The notes below the pieces were generated by a model that did no database searches, had not been told where the DNA came from, and saw nothing but the letters and a program-made list of their open reading frames with translations. Both the position numbers and the translations under genes were made by a program. A stretch of 33,933 bases of DNA from Pseudoalteromonas rubra (GTDB lineage: Bacteria; Pseudomonadota; Gammaproteobacteria; Enterobacterales; Alteromonadaceae): NCBI RefSeq assembly GCF_000967655.1, contig NZ_JXYA01000070.1:1-33933 (forward strand), written 5' to 3'. This document shows, piece after piece, positions 1 through 8,368 of the stretch (the stretch's first letter is position 1; every line of letters begins with the position of its first letter).

Positions 1-17
1 GCGATCCCGCCGTGCCC

Positions 18-599
18 ATGGATGAGTTTAATAAAAAGATTAGAATAAAGTACGTAACTGCGGTCTTGGGTTTTAGCATTATGCTTTTATTATCTTGGTT
101 CTACTATGGTGAAACCCAAGATATGAAAGGAATTTCAATAATTATTGCCATGACTGTTGGAGCATTAACGATCCTATATATGGGAATGAATATTCGGTTG
201 CTTGCTCAAAATCATGAACAGAATAATCGAAATGACATCAACAAATATACGTTTGATATGCTTTCAAAGTGGCATGAAGATAGTCTTATAGCTGCTAATC
301 AAACTGTCAAAGTTTTTTGGGATGAAAATTGCTCGAAAGATGAAGCAGAAATTCTTAAACTAATCAATGAAAAAGAAACAGTTTACATCGCAATAATTAA
401 GGTTCTTAATTATTTTGAGCTTTTAGCGTTAATGTCTAAAAATGATACTGTTTCAACAAAAATTGTCCATGACTATTTCGGTGAGGCCTACGAACAATAC
501 TATATTCGTTTTATGCCATTGATTCGTTCCATAAGAGCTAAATATAAATCAAATAAAATTCTAAGAGAATATGTTGATTTTACAGAGTCTTTAACTTAG
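18..599 (+). CDS. DUF4760-like membrane protein (integron cassette gene)
   Basis: Encodes about 193 residues from the ATG at 18; a GTG at 12 is in frame and the frame is open to the window edge, so the start is uncertain and no ribosome site can be seen. Two hydrophobic segments lie near residues 10-27 and 37-57. A mostly helical, charged cytoplasmic part of about 130 residues follows. The arrangement and the C-terminal pattern (NYFE, later DYFGEAYEQYY) resemble DUF4760 proteins, whose function is not known. The gene is clearly richer in A+T than the genes to its right and ends 7 bases before an attC site, which fits a captured integron cassette. Resemblance to DUF4760 is from memory of the family and is moderately sure. 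Confidence 0.75.
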   Translation: MDEFNKKIRIKYVTAVLGFSIMLLLSWFYYGETQDMKGISIIIAMTVGALTILYMGMNIRLLAQNHEQNNRNDINKYTFDMLSKWHEDSLIAANQTVKVFWDENCSKDEAEILKLINEKETVYIAIIKVLNYFELLALMSKNDTVSTKIVHDYFGEAYEQYYIRFMPLIRSIRAKYKSNKILREYVDFTESLT

Positions 600-606
600 T
601 CGTATG

Positions 607-725
607 TCTAACAAGTTGCTACAAACGACATGTTTTGCTTCGCCGTTTTTTGTGCACGGGTCGCAAGCTCCTATATTTGCACAAAAAACACTAGACAAAA
701 TAAGCGTCTGAGCAAGGCGTTAAAC
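607..725 (+). repeat. Integron attC recombination site
   Basis: All four simple-site elements are visible. R'' is GTCTAAC at 607-613 (fits RYYYAAC) and R' is GTTAAAC at 719-725 (fits GTTRRRY); they pair with one mismatch. L'' TTGCT at 617-621 pairs with L' AGCAA at 711-715. Inside lies a perfect 12-base inverted repeat, GTTTTTTGTGCA at 645-656 with TGCACAAAAAAC at 678-689, so the bottom strand can fold into the long imperfect hairpin that IntI recognises. The expected crossover is between G719 and T720. The site sits directly after a + strand gene, as in a cassette. No integrase gene is in the window. Confidence 0.85.
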
Positions 726-1388
726 TTACAAATGACCCACCTTCACATAAATCAATGCGCCATCCTCTTTCGTAAAAGGCGTATGCTGGCTCATGTGGGG
801 GCTACGAAGCCAGGTGCCTGTGGGATATTGGCCATGCTCATCATAAAACGTGCCTTCCAAAACAAAGATTTCTTCTCCTCCCCAATGGGTATGCAATTGA
901 AATTGAGTGTTAGGTGACCATTTTACCAGGGCGACCTTCTCGCCTTTAAACTCATGCAACGGCATTACCGTTAGCCCATCAACAAGCCCTTGGTGCCAAG
1001 GGTGGTTCTGAGTGTCTATTACTTTTTGTTCTGTGTCGTCCTGAGCAAATTGATGTAGCTTTACCAATATAGTTGCGCCTTCTTTCCCTATATTGGGTGT
1101 GTGAGACGTACCAATTGGATTGCGTACATAGCTCCCCTTTGCGTAATTTTGATGCTCGTCCGAAAACACCCCATCAAGTACTAAGAATTCTTCGCCACCA
1201 CTATGAGTGTGTGGCGAAAAACTTGTGTATGGTGCGTAACGAACGATAGAGGTCGCTCGTGCGACTTCATCTCCAATGCGATCAAGCATCATGCGCTCAA
1301 CGCCAGGCATCGGAGAATCAACCCACTTATAGTCGGCGGGTCGAATTACAACACGTTGCTTGAAATCAGCATTGATTAAAGTAGTCAT
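726..1388 (-). CDS. Bicupin (ChrR-like) protein
   Basis: 220 residues from the ATG at 1388, chosen because GGAGGT lies just upstream (1393-1398); a longer open frame upstream overlaps the SDR gene and is not needed. Two cupin barrels are visible: the first carries His60, His62, a Glu pair at 66-67 and His96; the second His166, His168, a Glu pair at 172-173 and His202. These are the usual metal-binding positions of the cupin fold, so a metal-dependent enzyme or sensor is likely. It resembles the cupin part of ChrR-type proteins but lacks the zinc anti-sigma domain. It follows the SDR gene after 25 bases, so the two are probably one operon. Its stop codon directly touches the attC end at 725. 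Confidence 0.85.
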   Translation of the reverse strand: MTTLINADFKQRVVIRPADYKWVDSPMPGVERMMLDRIGDEVARATSIVRYAPYTSFSPHTHSGGEEFLVLDGVFSDEHQNYAKGSYVRNPIGTSHTPNIGKEGATILVKLHQFAQDDTEQKVIDTQNHPWHQGLVDGLTVMPLHEFKGEKVALVKWSPNTQFQLHTHWGGEEIFVLEGTFYDEHGQYPTGTWLRSPHMSQHTPFTKEDGALIYVKVGHL

Positions 1389-1413
1389 ATTGACCTCCAG
1401 TAAAGATGGTTGC

Positions 1414-2187
1414 CTAATTTCTGCCAGCCATAACACCGCCGTCAACGTCCCAAATTGCGCCTGTTATCCAGCTTGCACGCTCGTTCAACAGAAACATAAT
1501 AGCGTTGGCAATGTCATCTGGTGTGCCAATACGACCAATGGGATGGAAACTGTCAAATCCTGCAAGGGCATCGTCCACTTCTGCCGGATCGATAAACGTT
1601 TCGTAAATTGGGGTTTTCACTACCGCTGGTGACACTGCATTTACCCTAATATTATGGTCGGCCAGCTCCATTGCCATATGCTGCGTTAGCGCGTGTAATC
1701 CTGCTTTTGCCATGGAATAAGCAGAAGAAGGAGTTGCTTTGATCGCCTGCTTAGCCCACATTGAACCAATATGAACAATGGAACCACCGCCATTGTTACG
1801 CATATTCTGGGATACGGCTTGGCTTATAAAAAAGGTAGCCCGATTCAGTACAGCATAAGCATCATAATCCTCAAATCCGTGCTCTAAATAAGGCTTAGGA
1901 TTGAAGTAACCTGCCGAATTAACAAGGTACTGGATATGTCTTTGGTCCGCATTTATTGTTTGAATGACTCTATCAACATCTTGTTGCTCATAGAGATTGG
2001 CTTGTAATGTCTCAATAATAATGTCATTGCTCGCTATTGCGGTTAACTGAGACTTGGCCGACTCCAGCTTTTCAACGTTGTTGCCTAAGATAATAACACT
2101 GGTTCCCTGAGCGATGAGTTGTTTTGCTGTTGCCAAACCCATTCCACTTGAACCGCCGATGATTAATGCAATATTTGAAGTTGTCAT
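1414..2187 (-). CDS. Short-chain dehydrogenase/reductase (SDR)
   Basis: 257 residues starting at the ATG at 2187, preceded by CGGAGA; this start places the Rossmann glycine motif GGSSGMG at residues 11-17, as in classical SDRs. NSAG at 90-93 replaces the common NNAG. The catalytic set Ser142, Tyr157, Lys161 (in AYSMAK) is present, and the end WDVDGG is typical of the family. It should catalyse NAD(P)H-dependent reduction or oxidation of a small carbonyl or alcohol; the substrate cannot be told. It is the first gene of an apparent SDR-cupin operon and is read away from an HxlR regulator 106 bases upstream. Confidence 0.9.
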   Translation of the reverse strand: MTTSNIALIIGGSSGMGLATAKQLIAQGTSVIILGNNVEKLESAKSQLTAIASNDIIIETLQANLYEQQDVDRVIQTINADQRHIQYLVNSAGYFNPKPYLEHGFEDYDAYAVLNRATFFISQAVSQNMRNNGGGSIVHIGSMWAKQAIKATPSSAYSMAKAGLHALTQHMAMELADHNIRVNAVSPAVVKTPIYETFIDPAEVDDALAGFDSFHPIGRIGTPDDIANAIMFLLNERASWITGAIWDVDGGVMAGRN

Positions 2188-2245
2188 GGATTTTCTCCGA
2201 TATATGTTAAGGTACGGAGATAATTTATCGAACCACTGTCGCGTT

Positions 2246-2282
2246 AAAAAGTAAGTACAAATTGGTAAGGTAGGTACTTTTT
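2246..2282. promoter_or_regulatory. Candidate HxlR operator between divergent genes
   Basis: An 8-base perfect inverted repeat, AAAAAGTA at 2246-2253 and TACTTTTT at 2275-2282, lies in the gap between the SDR and HxlR start codons. GTAC also occurs at 2255, 2274 and 2284. A symmetric TACT/AGTA site in a divergent gap is the usual setting for HxlR/YodB-type repressors. Binding is inferred only. Confidence 0.5.
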
Positions 2283-2293
2283 GGTACATCTTT

Positions 2294-2635
2294 ATGAAAA
2301 ATAGAGAAAAAAAATATTTAAGAAAAACTGCACCGACTGAAAGTGCAAAGATAGTGGAGACTATTTATGGTTGTAAATGGTCTCTTACGGTTTATCAGCT
2401 ATTGGCAGATGGGATCAATCGGCCTGGTGAAATGGTCCGCAGCATTGAAGGTTTAACCACTAAAGTTCTGAACCAGTGCCTACGTAAAAATACGGAGTTT
2501 GGGATCCTGGAGCGAATTTCTTACAATGAGGTGCCACCGAGGGTAGAGTACAAAGTAACTGACTTTGGGACTAAATTTATGAAAGTCCTCGATGAGCTTG
2601 AAAAACTACAACATGAAATTGAAAACAAGATATAA
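2294..2635 (+). CDS. HxlR-family transcriptional regulator
   Basis: 113 residues with the winged-helix HxlR pattern: GCKWSL near residues 26-31, a recognition region with LTTKVLNQCLR at about 54-64, and the wing EVPPRVEYKVTDFG at about 79-92. Cys27 sits in the position where HxlR proteins commonly carry a redox- or electrophile-sensing cysteine. That suggests response to quinones, aldehydes or disulfide stress, but this is inference. It is read away from the SDR-cupin pair, which it probably controls. No clear Shine-Dalgarno sequence precedes the ATG; the upstream bases are T-rich. Confidence 0.88.
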   Translation: MKNREKKYLRKTAPTESAKIVETIYGCKWSLTVYQLLADGINRPGEMVRSIEGLTTKVLNQCLRKNTEFGILERISYNEVPPRVEYKVTDFGTKFMKVLDELEKLQHEIENKI

Positions 2636-2806
2636 GCACAATATGGTCAGTCGCTTATGAATTTTGAAAAACAAGACGAAGTATTTGTGTATATTGGCTT
2701 GTAACAAAGGCCCCAGAAAGCCAAAAACACTAAACCAACCTTTATTCGGCGATTATGTCGCACTTATTATCTGAAATCAGGTTCCTGTTTTTAAGAGCAA
2801 AACAAA

Positions 2807-2826
2807 AAGGGTGATAAATCACCCTT
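2807..2826 (-). terminator. Rho-independent terminator of the OYE gene
   Basis: AAGGGTGAT at 2807-2815 pairs perfectly with ATCACCCTT at 2818-2826. The A-rich run just left of it (2801-2808) becomes a T-run for minus-strand transcription. It lies 36 bases past the stop of the OYE gene. Confidence 0.85.
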
Positions 2827-2862
2827 GCGGTCGGTAAAGGAGAGTCAGACCGTTAATCAGAC

Positions 2863-3951
2863 TCAGGCGGTCACTGCTATCTCCTCAAGTGTCGGGTAGT
2901 CGGTATAGCCTTCGGCTCCGCCACCATAAAACTTGCTGTCATCCACTTCGTTATAGTCGGCGCCCACTCTGGCTCTTTCTACCAGGTCGGGGTTGGCAAC
3001 AAACAGGGCGCCAATTCCTACGCCATCGCACAGATCTTGTTGTAAAACCTGGGTGGCAATGGCTGGTGTTGTCGGGCCGTCTTCCCACGACTGGTGCGGG
3101 TTAAGGATCAGGGGGCCTTGCCACAAATCACGGAGCATTTTACTGGTGTCGCGACAGGCCGCTTCCATAATATGTAAATACGCCAGGTTTGTTGGTAATG
3201 CCTTAATCAGCGCCTGATATAGCGGCTGAGTATCGGTTTCATTAATGTCATTGAACTGGTTATGCGGTGAGAGTCGAAGGCCCACTTTATCTGCGCCTAT
3301 GGCATCAGTAACCGCGGCGATTACTTCCAGGATAAAGCGAATGCGGTTCTCTATGCTGCCGCCGTATTCGTCGTCGCGCAGGTTGGTGTTGCTGGCTAAA
3401 AACTGATGCGGTAAAAAGCCGTTACCTGCGTGGATCTCTACGCCATCAAATCCGCCGAGGATGGCAAACTTAGCGGCCTGCGCAAAATCAGCAATGGTGG
3501 CCTGGATCTCTTCATACGTCAGTGCTCTTGGCGGCGCAAAATCTTGCATGCCCTCAGGAGTAAATGTCTGGCCATTTGCGGTGACGGCGGATGGCGCAAC
3601 GGACTGGTGTGCACTTGGATACAAGCTGGGGTGGCCAATGCGGCCGCAGTGCATAAGCTGGGCAACAATTTTGCCGCCTTTTTCGTGCACCTTGGTGGTG
3701 ACTGGTAACCAGCTTTGCGCCTGTTCATAGGTGTGCAGGCCGGGTGAGTTCATGTAGCCCTGGCCAATCTGGTTCGGCTGTATGCCCTCAGTAATAATCA
3801 ATCCGGCCGTGGCCCGCTGGCTGTAATACGTGGCCATCAAAGGGGTAGCCAGGCCAAGTTCAGTGGCGCGGTTGCGGCTCATTGGTGCCATCACAAAGCG
3901 GTTGTTGGCTTTAATGCTGCCGTATTCAGTTGCGTCAAATAGAGTATTCAT
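2863..3951 (-). CDS. Old Yellow Enzyme family alkene reductase (NemA-like)
   Basis: 362 residues from the ATG at 3951, which begins the conserved LFDATEYGSIKANNRFVMAPMSR segment; the frame extends upstream into the EamA gene but without family sequence. This is an FMN-dependent TIM-barrel flavoprotein that reduces activated C=C bonds (enones, N-ethylmaleimide, nitro compounds) with NAD(P)H. The substrate-binding pair His174/Asn177 (in HAGNG) and the proton donor Tyr196 (in DEYGG) are present, as is ENRIRF. Length fits the family. It follows an EamA transporter gene by 31 bases in the same direction and ends in a good terminator, suggesting a two-gene stress or detoxification operon. Confidence 0.92.
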   Translation of the reverse strand: MNTLFDATEYGSIKANNRFVMAPMSRNRATELGLATPLMATYYSQRATAGLIITEGIQPNQIGQGYMNSPGLHTYEQAQSWLPVTTKVHEKGGKIVAQLMHCGRIGHPSLYPSAHQSVAPSAVTANGQTFTPEGMQDFAPPRALTYEEIQATIADFAQAAKFAILGGFDGVEIHAGNGFLPHQFLASNTNLRDDEYGGSIENRIRFILEVIAAVTDAIGADKVGLRLSPHNQFNDINETDTQPLYQALIKALPTNLAYLHIMEAACRDTSKMLRDLWQGPLILNPHQSWEDGPTTPAIATQVLQQDLCDGVGIGALFVANPDLVERARVGADYNEVDDSKFYGGGAEGYTDYPTLEEIAVTA

Positions 3952-3982
3952 CGTTATATCCTTAATGAGTTTGAATTCTGAG

Positions 3983-4906
3983 TTACGCTTTGGATAGCGC
4001 TTTATTGGTTGCCGGGCTTGCAAGTGCCCGGTTAAACAGCTGTTGCTGCGAAATGGTGATGGCCAGCACGATGACACAGGTCCCCAGTATTTGACTTAAG
4101 GTCAATACTTCCCCGAGTACCAGGTAGCCCAGTAACGTGGCCGATAATGGACTGGCAAATGAGATAAAAGACACAGTGACCACAGGCAGTTTTTCAATTG
4201 CCTTAAACCACACTACATAAGCGACCAGCGCGCCAATCAGGCTCAGATAGGTGTAGCCGATCAGATTGTTCACCGTTAATGCGCTGGGAAAGCCCTCCTG
4301 GATAAGCGCAATGGGCAGTAAAAACAAGCCGCCGACCACCAGCTGCCAGCCGGTGAAGGTGTACACAGACACATCTGCCGGTTTACCCCATTTTTTAGTG
4401 AGCACAATGCCAGTTGCCATAGACATCGCCCCTGCCAGTCCAGCCTGTACGCCGGCTGCGGGGAGCGCCATATTTGGCTCAAGCACCAGCAAGGACACGC
4501 CCAGCGCACCTATCAGGCAGGCGACAAACTGTCGGGCCTTTAGTTTGTTTTTTAACAGTAATGCGCCAAGTAACATCACTATAATGGGCTGGCACGACAT
4601 GATCAGCGCAGCAACTCCTCCTGGCAGCAGGTACGCGGCAACAAACAGGCAGTAAAAGAAGCCACCAATATTGAGCAGGCCAAGTACAATTGAACGCATC
4701 CACCACACGCCTTGTGGCAGCTTACGGCCCAGTAGAACCAGCAAAATACCTGCAGGCAGAGCCCGTAAAACCGACGCGATAAGCGGCTTGTCGGCCGGTA
4801 ACAATTCAGTGGTCACAATGTAAGTGCTACCCCAGATGATGGGAGCTATCATTGCAATCATCATCCAAAAAATCAGTTGTTTGTTATTCATACCACCCCC
4901 TGACAT
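3983..4906 (-). CDS. EamA/DMT superfamily transporter
   Basis: About 307 residues with ten hydrophobic segments arranged as two repeats of five, the EamA pattern. WGSTYIVTTELLP near the N-terminus and the second-repeat segment near residues 240-290 (ending LLGYLVLGEVLTLSQILG) are typical. Such inner-membrane proteins export or exchange metabolites such as amino acids; the substrate is unknown. Two starts are possible: ATG at 4906 with GGAG seven bases upstream, or ATG at 4891 behind a GGGGGT. I chose 4906. It is the first gene of an EamA-OYE pair. Confidence 0.88.
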   Translation of the reverse strand: MSGGGMNNKQLIFWMMIAMIAPIIWGSTYIVTTELLPADKPLIASVLRALPAGILLVLLGRKLPQGVWWMRSIVLGLLNIGGFFYCLFVAAYLLPGGVAALIMSCQPIIVMLLGALLLKNKLKARQFVACLIGALGVSLLVLEPNMALPAAGVQAGLAGAMSMATGIVLTKKWGKPADVSVYTFTGWQLVVGGLFLLPIALIQEGFPSALTVNNLIGYTYLSLIGALVAYVVWFKAIEKLPVVTVSFISFASPLSATLLGYLVLGEVLTLSQILGTCVIVLAITISQQQLFNRALASPATNKALSKA

Positions 4907-5545
4907 TGTGTTGCTCCGGGCTTTTTTCCTGCAACCGGTGAACTATTTCCAGCTGACAGTAGCTGGCTGTTGAATTGCACACCTTGCGATACAAGCTGTG
5001 CTGTTGGCTTGTGTGTCCTGGTTCAGTCACATTCGCCGTATTGTCGTCGGGCCAAAATACCGGCCTTACATTTATTGCGAGCACGGTTTCTCTCCTTAGT
5101 GATAAAAGTCAGGCGCGTTAAATTGCCACCTGACGCAGATCGGTTGAGCAAGCTTTGGTTTGTGCAAAAGCGCTGTGTACTTCAATCTTGAGCGTCCGGG
5201 CTTTAGCCGGGTTTTATCAATCACTTGCACCTGCCTGGCCTGTCTGTACGTCATTTTATAAAGTTAAGCTCACTTAAAGAGTCTTGATTTAAAGATATTG
5301 TGTATTTGTGATGCCGTCAAGTATCTTTGTGTGAAGATACTTGTTTTTTTAGCAGTGCTTTTTTCTTTTTATTTATATTCAATAGGTTGTTTATTTACAG
5401 GGATGAAAAAGATCAATCACGAATTGACGGCGATATCGAGGGGGAAGCGGTTTGAACGCTGCAAAGCCTGCCTTTTGTGCCACAAAAATAGGCGAGATGT
5501 AAGGGGTAGTGCGGCATATTGATGCAAACTAGGTGCCTGCCACTT
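4907..5545. other. Intergenic gap without a supported gene
   Basis: About 640 bases without a recognisable gene. A 66-codon minus frame from a GTG at 5084, with a GGAG nearby, overlaps the EamA start and matches nothing I know. A plus frame at 5298-5522 has one hydrophobic stretch but no ribosome site or family resemblance. An imperfect GC hairpin at 5196-5210 followed by TTTT (5212-5215) looks like a plus-strand terminator although no plus-strand gene precedes it. The promoter of the EamA-OYE pair should lie in the left part. Confidence 0.5.
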
Positions 5546-6295
5546 CTATTTATACTTATCTAATATGCGTTGCTCGCCACCTTGCTGGCGAAAGTACACT
5601 ACGGCTTTGGAAAACGCTTCCAATACGCCAAGGTGTGGTGACTGATGAGAAATGCAAAGCGAAAAGGGCACGATATCGAGCGTTGCGGGTAGCTCAGTCA
5701 CCACGTCTTGCAAATTGTGCTTAGCGATAAAATAGTGCGCCACAACCCGGTCAGTGACTACAACATCACCTCGTTTCTTTGCCAGCATCTGTAAAGCACT
5801 GGAGATATTTGAAAGCAGGCGGCGCTTATAAGCGCGCTGCGGCAGATTTGCCTCTGCCCAGCCGTTGCCTATGTAATCAAGAATATTAAAAGCGCTCAGC
5901 GCGCTGGTATTCGATACACGCAGTAAAGCCGCCATGTCTGGGTGATTGGTATAAGTGAATAAATTAATTGGTCCAACGAATACTGGTTGTTCAGAGGCAC
6001 TAACGTATTTTAGTCGTGCGCTGGTGGGCACCGAAACAAACGCATCGGCCTGGCCATTGAACACCATTCTTTGTGCTCTGCCCCAGGGATACCCTTCATG
6101 CACTACTTTCAGGCCGAGCTCTTTCTCAAGTACCTCAGTGACAATATCGACCAGAATACCTGTCATCTGTCCGTCCTGGGTTTTAAACGAATAGGGCGGG
6201 AAGGCATCGTAATAGACGACTTTAAAACTGTTTTGCCCTGCCGCCAAAGGCGCACACAGCAGTAGCACAATCGTGACTAAGATACGATAAATCAT
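5546..6295 (-). CDS. Periplasmic solute-binding-like protein (SBP_bac_3)
   Basis: 249 residues with a signal peptide (hydrophobic 5-18, probable cleavage after APLAAG). The mature start KVVYYDAFPPYSFK followed by GQMTGILVDIVTEVLEKELGL is the signature of family 3 extracellular solute-binding proteins. PWGRAQRMVFNGQADAF and the late hinge segments fit too. No ABC transporter permease or ATPase is nearby, so it may be one of the stand-alone amino-acid-binding-like proteins common in marine gammaproteobacteria rather than a working importer part. The ATG at 6295 has only a weak GGA upstream. Function in binding is likely; ligand unknown. Confidence 0.85.
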   Translation of the reverse strand: MIYRILVTIVLLLCAPLAAGQNSFKVVYYDAFPPYSFKTQDGQMTGILVDIVTEVLEKELGLKVVHEGYPWGRAQRMVFNGQADAFVSVPTSARLKYVSASEQPVFVGPINLFTYTNHPDMAALLRVSNTSALSAFNILDYIGNGWAEANLPQRAYKRRLLSNISSALQMLAKKRGDVVVTDRVVAHYFIAKHNLQDVVTELPATLDIVPFSLCISHQSPHLGVLEAFSKAVVYFRQQGGEQRILDKYK

Positions 6296-6386
6296 GTTAT
6301 TCCAGGCGCTGTACTTAGGTTACTCACCTAGTGTAGTTGGCAGGTCATCAATAGGCGAGCGGGGGCAACTGTGCTTGTAATACAGC

Positions 6387-6581
6387 TTATGCTTTGTTTC
6401 TAAGATACGACGCCAGCAGAATGACACAGAGCAGCGCACTGTTGATAATGAACACACCCAGGCGGATGTTCTGAGTATCAAGATAAGCGGGGCTATCAGA
6501 ATAAAAGGGGTGATAGCCCAAATTATGTGTGTCATGAGTGGCATAACAATCAGTCCGGGTGTGCCTCTGTGCAGGTTGTGG
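6387..6581 (-). other. Open frame continuing past the acyltransferase stop
   Basis: Reading on in the same frame after the TGA stop of the acyltransferase (6582-6584) gives 64 further sense codons to a TAA at 6387. The last part looks protein-like: HDTHNLGYHPFYSDS, then LDTQNIRLGVF, then a hydrophobic segment IINSALLCVILLASYL ending RNKA. There is no ATG in this frame; a TTG at the LGYHPF position is the only alternative start seen, with no ribosome site. It may be a decayed small membrane protein gene, or chance. A different frame here (6320-6544) has an ATG but less protein-like sequence. Confidence 0.3.
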
Positions 6582-7727
6582 TCATCGCTCTTCAGACACT
6601 GCGACGCTTTGCGGAGGTTTTGGTTTGGCGGTCTTTAAGCCAAACAGGTAGCGCGTCAGGTTAAATGGCCTGATAACAAAGAGACAAATAACAACGCAGA
6701 TGAGCAGCGACGAGCACAACAGGCTGAGTGATTTAATCGCAATACCGGCATCCCACTGCACAATGTAATAGGCAAGCGCAACAATCACGGTCTGATGCAC
6801 AATATAAAACGGATAAATCAGTTCATTGGTCACGTGCAGCCATTTGGGGGTTTGTTTGCACCACGCACTGGCATAACCGACTAAGGTGAGTAAGCCGGTC
6901 CAGGACACGAGTGCACTGATAAGCCACCATAGTTGCCAGCGCATATCCAGCGATACATAGTCGCTAATGTCAGGTTTGTAATACCAGGCGTAAAATGCGA
7001 TAGAGCTTACTATCAACCACTTAAAATTGGTGGCGCGGTTGTCTGCCAGCGCTTGCCAAATCCTAGGGTTTTTCATAAAACACATACCCGCCATAAAAAA
7101 CAGTAAGAAGAACAGCGAAACAGACAGATTAAATAAGCTTGTATCTTGTGAACGCATAACGCTTTTAAGGCACAATCGTATCCCTAGGACCACCAATCCC
7201 AGTAACAGCAAGCCGTGTTTTCGCACCGCGATGCGTTCCATCGCCTGAAGTAAAGCGTGCCCTGATGACGTGCCAAGCATCACATTAACAGGCACAGCCA
7301 GCAGCATAAAGATAAATAGAAACTCCACAAACCAAAGGTGGTTTGCATTAAAGGCAAACATCAGGCTGCTATATGCCTGAGCTAAATTTTGATATTCCTG
7401 AATGTTTTCGAAGTAATTCTGTGGCGGTACCACAATCATCATCGCGAAGATAAGCGGAATAAACAACCGATGCACTTTGGTAGTAAGGAATGCGCTTGCC
7501 GATACTTTGTGGAGCAGTAACACCGACCCGGCACCTGCGATGAAAAAGAGGGTGTGGAGCCTGACTTGCTCAAAATACACCATAATATCATCAAGCACTT
7601 TACTCGATTCAGAGTTCATTATGTGCCAGCCATCTCCGTTAAACGGCATAAACACATGGTGCAGAAATACAGCAAAAATCAGCAAAACTCTGAGCCAGTC
7701 GAGCTCCGAATATCTGGATTTATACAT
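6582..7727 (-). CDS. Acyltransferase family 3 membrane protein
   Basis: 381 residues, about ten hydrophobic segments. The N-terminal LDWLRVLLIFAVFLHHVFMPF carries the family's conserved His pair region, and RLHTLFFIAGAG matches the second motif with its Arg. The end HVTNELIYPFYIVHQTVIV is also typical. Family members transfer acetyl or succinyl groups to sugars of surface polysaccharide, glucans or antibiotics, or act as unassigned membrane proteins. AGGA lies 9 bases before the ATG at 7727. It stands upstream of the solute-binding gene in the same direction with a gap of nearly 290 bases, so it need not be co-transcribed. Confidence 0.88.
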   Translation of the reverse strand: MYKSRYSELDWLRVLLIFAVFLHHVFMPFNGDGWHIMNSESSKVLDDIMVYFEQVRLHTLFFIAGAGSVLLLHKVSASAFLTTKVHRLFIPLIFAMMIVVPPQNYFENIQEYQNLAQAYSSLMFAFNANHLWFVEFLFIFMLLAVPVNVMLGTSSGHALLQAMERIAVRKHGLLLLGLVVLGIRLCLKSVMRSQDTSLFNLSVSLFFLLFFMAGMCFMKNPRIWQALADNRATNFKWLIVSSIAFYAWYYKPDISDYVSLDMRWQLWWLISALVSWTGLLTLVGYASAWCKQTPKWLHVTNELIYPFYIVHQTVIVALAYYIVQWDAGIAIKSLSLLCSSLLICVVICLFVIRPFNLTRYLFGLKTAKPKPPQSVAVSEER

Positions 7728-8004
7728 TTAAATTAGTCCTTTATGATTAAGTTTCCCAACAGTCGGCTATCCATATTGATGCGCTGAGGCGGCGTCATGT
7801 TGTTGCAGTGATTAGCATATTATGAAAAAGCCAGTGGAGCAAAACCGAGATTGTAACGGCCTATGTAATCAGTTCAGGAACGCGGGCACATCAAAATACA
7901 CACAAAGGCGGGTATTTGCGGGCTCAGCCTGATGTGATTTTAAGATCCAAAATGCAACCGCACGCGTAGTAAAGAATGAACTATTTTCTGACCCAGAGGT
8001 AGCT

Positions 8005-8307
8005 ATGAAACAGTTCGCACTCAAAGTATATGACGGTTACACCTATATTTTTGACTCCACCAGAAACCCGCTTCGGCACATTCCAGATCCAGTGAGCCGC
8101 TTCCACATTATGACTGTTTTAGCCTGTATGTGGAGCTTTGCCTTTGCCACCTATATTGGCAGTATGATTGTGTTTGGGGTAAGCCTTGCTGCACACATTA
8201 TTTTGCTTTTGATGTTCTTTTTTACCATGTCTGTGTTCTATGATGCGCAGAAAAATAAGTCGTCGTGGCTGTTAAAGTTGCGCCGCGAAAAGCTGAAACA
8301 GGGCTAA
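8005..8307 (+). CDS. Small membrane protein, unknown function
   Basis: 100 residues preceded by GAGGT (7996-8000). A polar N-terminus of about 30 residues is followed by two hydrophobic segments near 36-53 and 56-77 and a strongly basic end (LLKLRREKLKQG). This fits a small inner-membrane protein with a positively charged cytoplasmic tail. I do not recognise the family. The gene stands alone on the plus strand between two minus-strand blocks; the 277 bases before it show no gene. A short hairpin, GGGCT/AGCCC, overlaps its stop codon (8301-8312) and is followed by TTTGT. Confidence 0.75.
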   Translation: MKQFALKVYDGYTYIFDSTRNPLRHIPDPVSRFHIMTVLACMWSFAFATYIGSMIVFGVSLAAHIILLLMFFFTMSVFYDAQKNKSSWLLKLRREKLKQG

Positions 8308-8331
8308 AGCCCTTTGTCTATTGAGAGTATG

Positions 8332-8364
8332 GCTGCAAACAAGGTGGCGCACCTTGTTTGCAGC
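8332..8364. terminator. Long perfect hairpin between convergent genes
   Basis: GCTGCAAACAAGGT at 8332-8345 pairs without mismatch with ACCTTGTTTGCAGC at 8351-8364, leaving a 5-base loop. It separates the small membrane protein gene (+) from the end of the kinase gene (-). There is no T-run on either side, so it may end both transcripts or act as an mRNA-protecting structure. Confidence 0.6.
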
Positions 8365-8368
8365 AGCC

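Noticed and set aside
4884..5084. 66-codon minus frame with GTG start and GGAG
   Set aside because: It overlaps the EamA start and has no recognisable sequence; kept only as a note under the gap.
5100..5125. GCGTTAAAT, which fits an attC R' box
   Set aside because: No matching R'' (RYYYAAC) box or L boxes occur within the usual 60-150 bases on the left, and no gene cassette precedes it.
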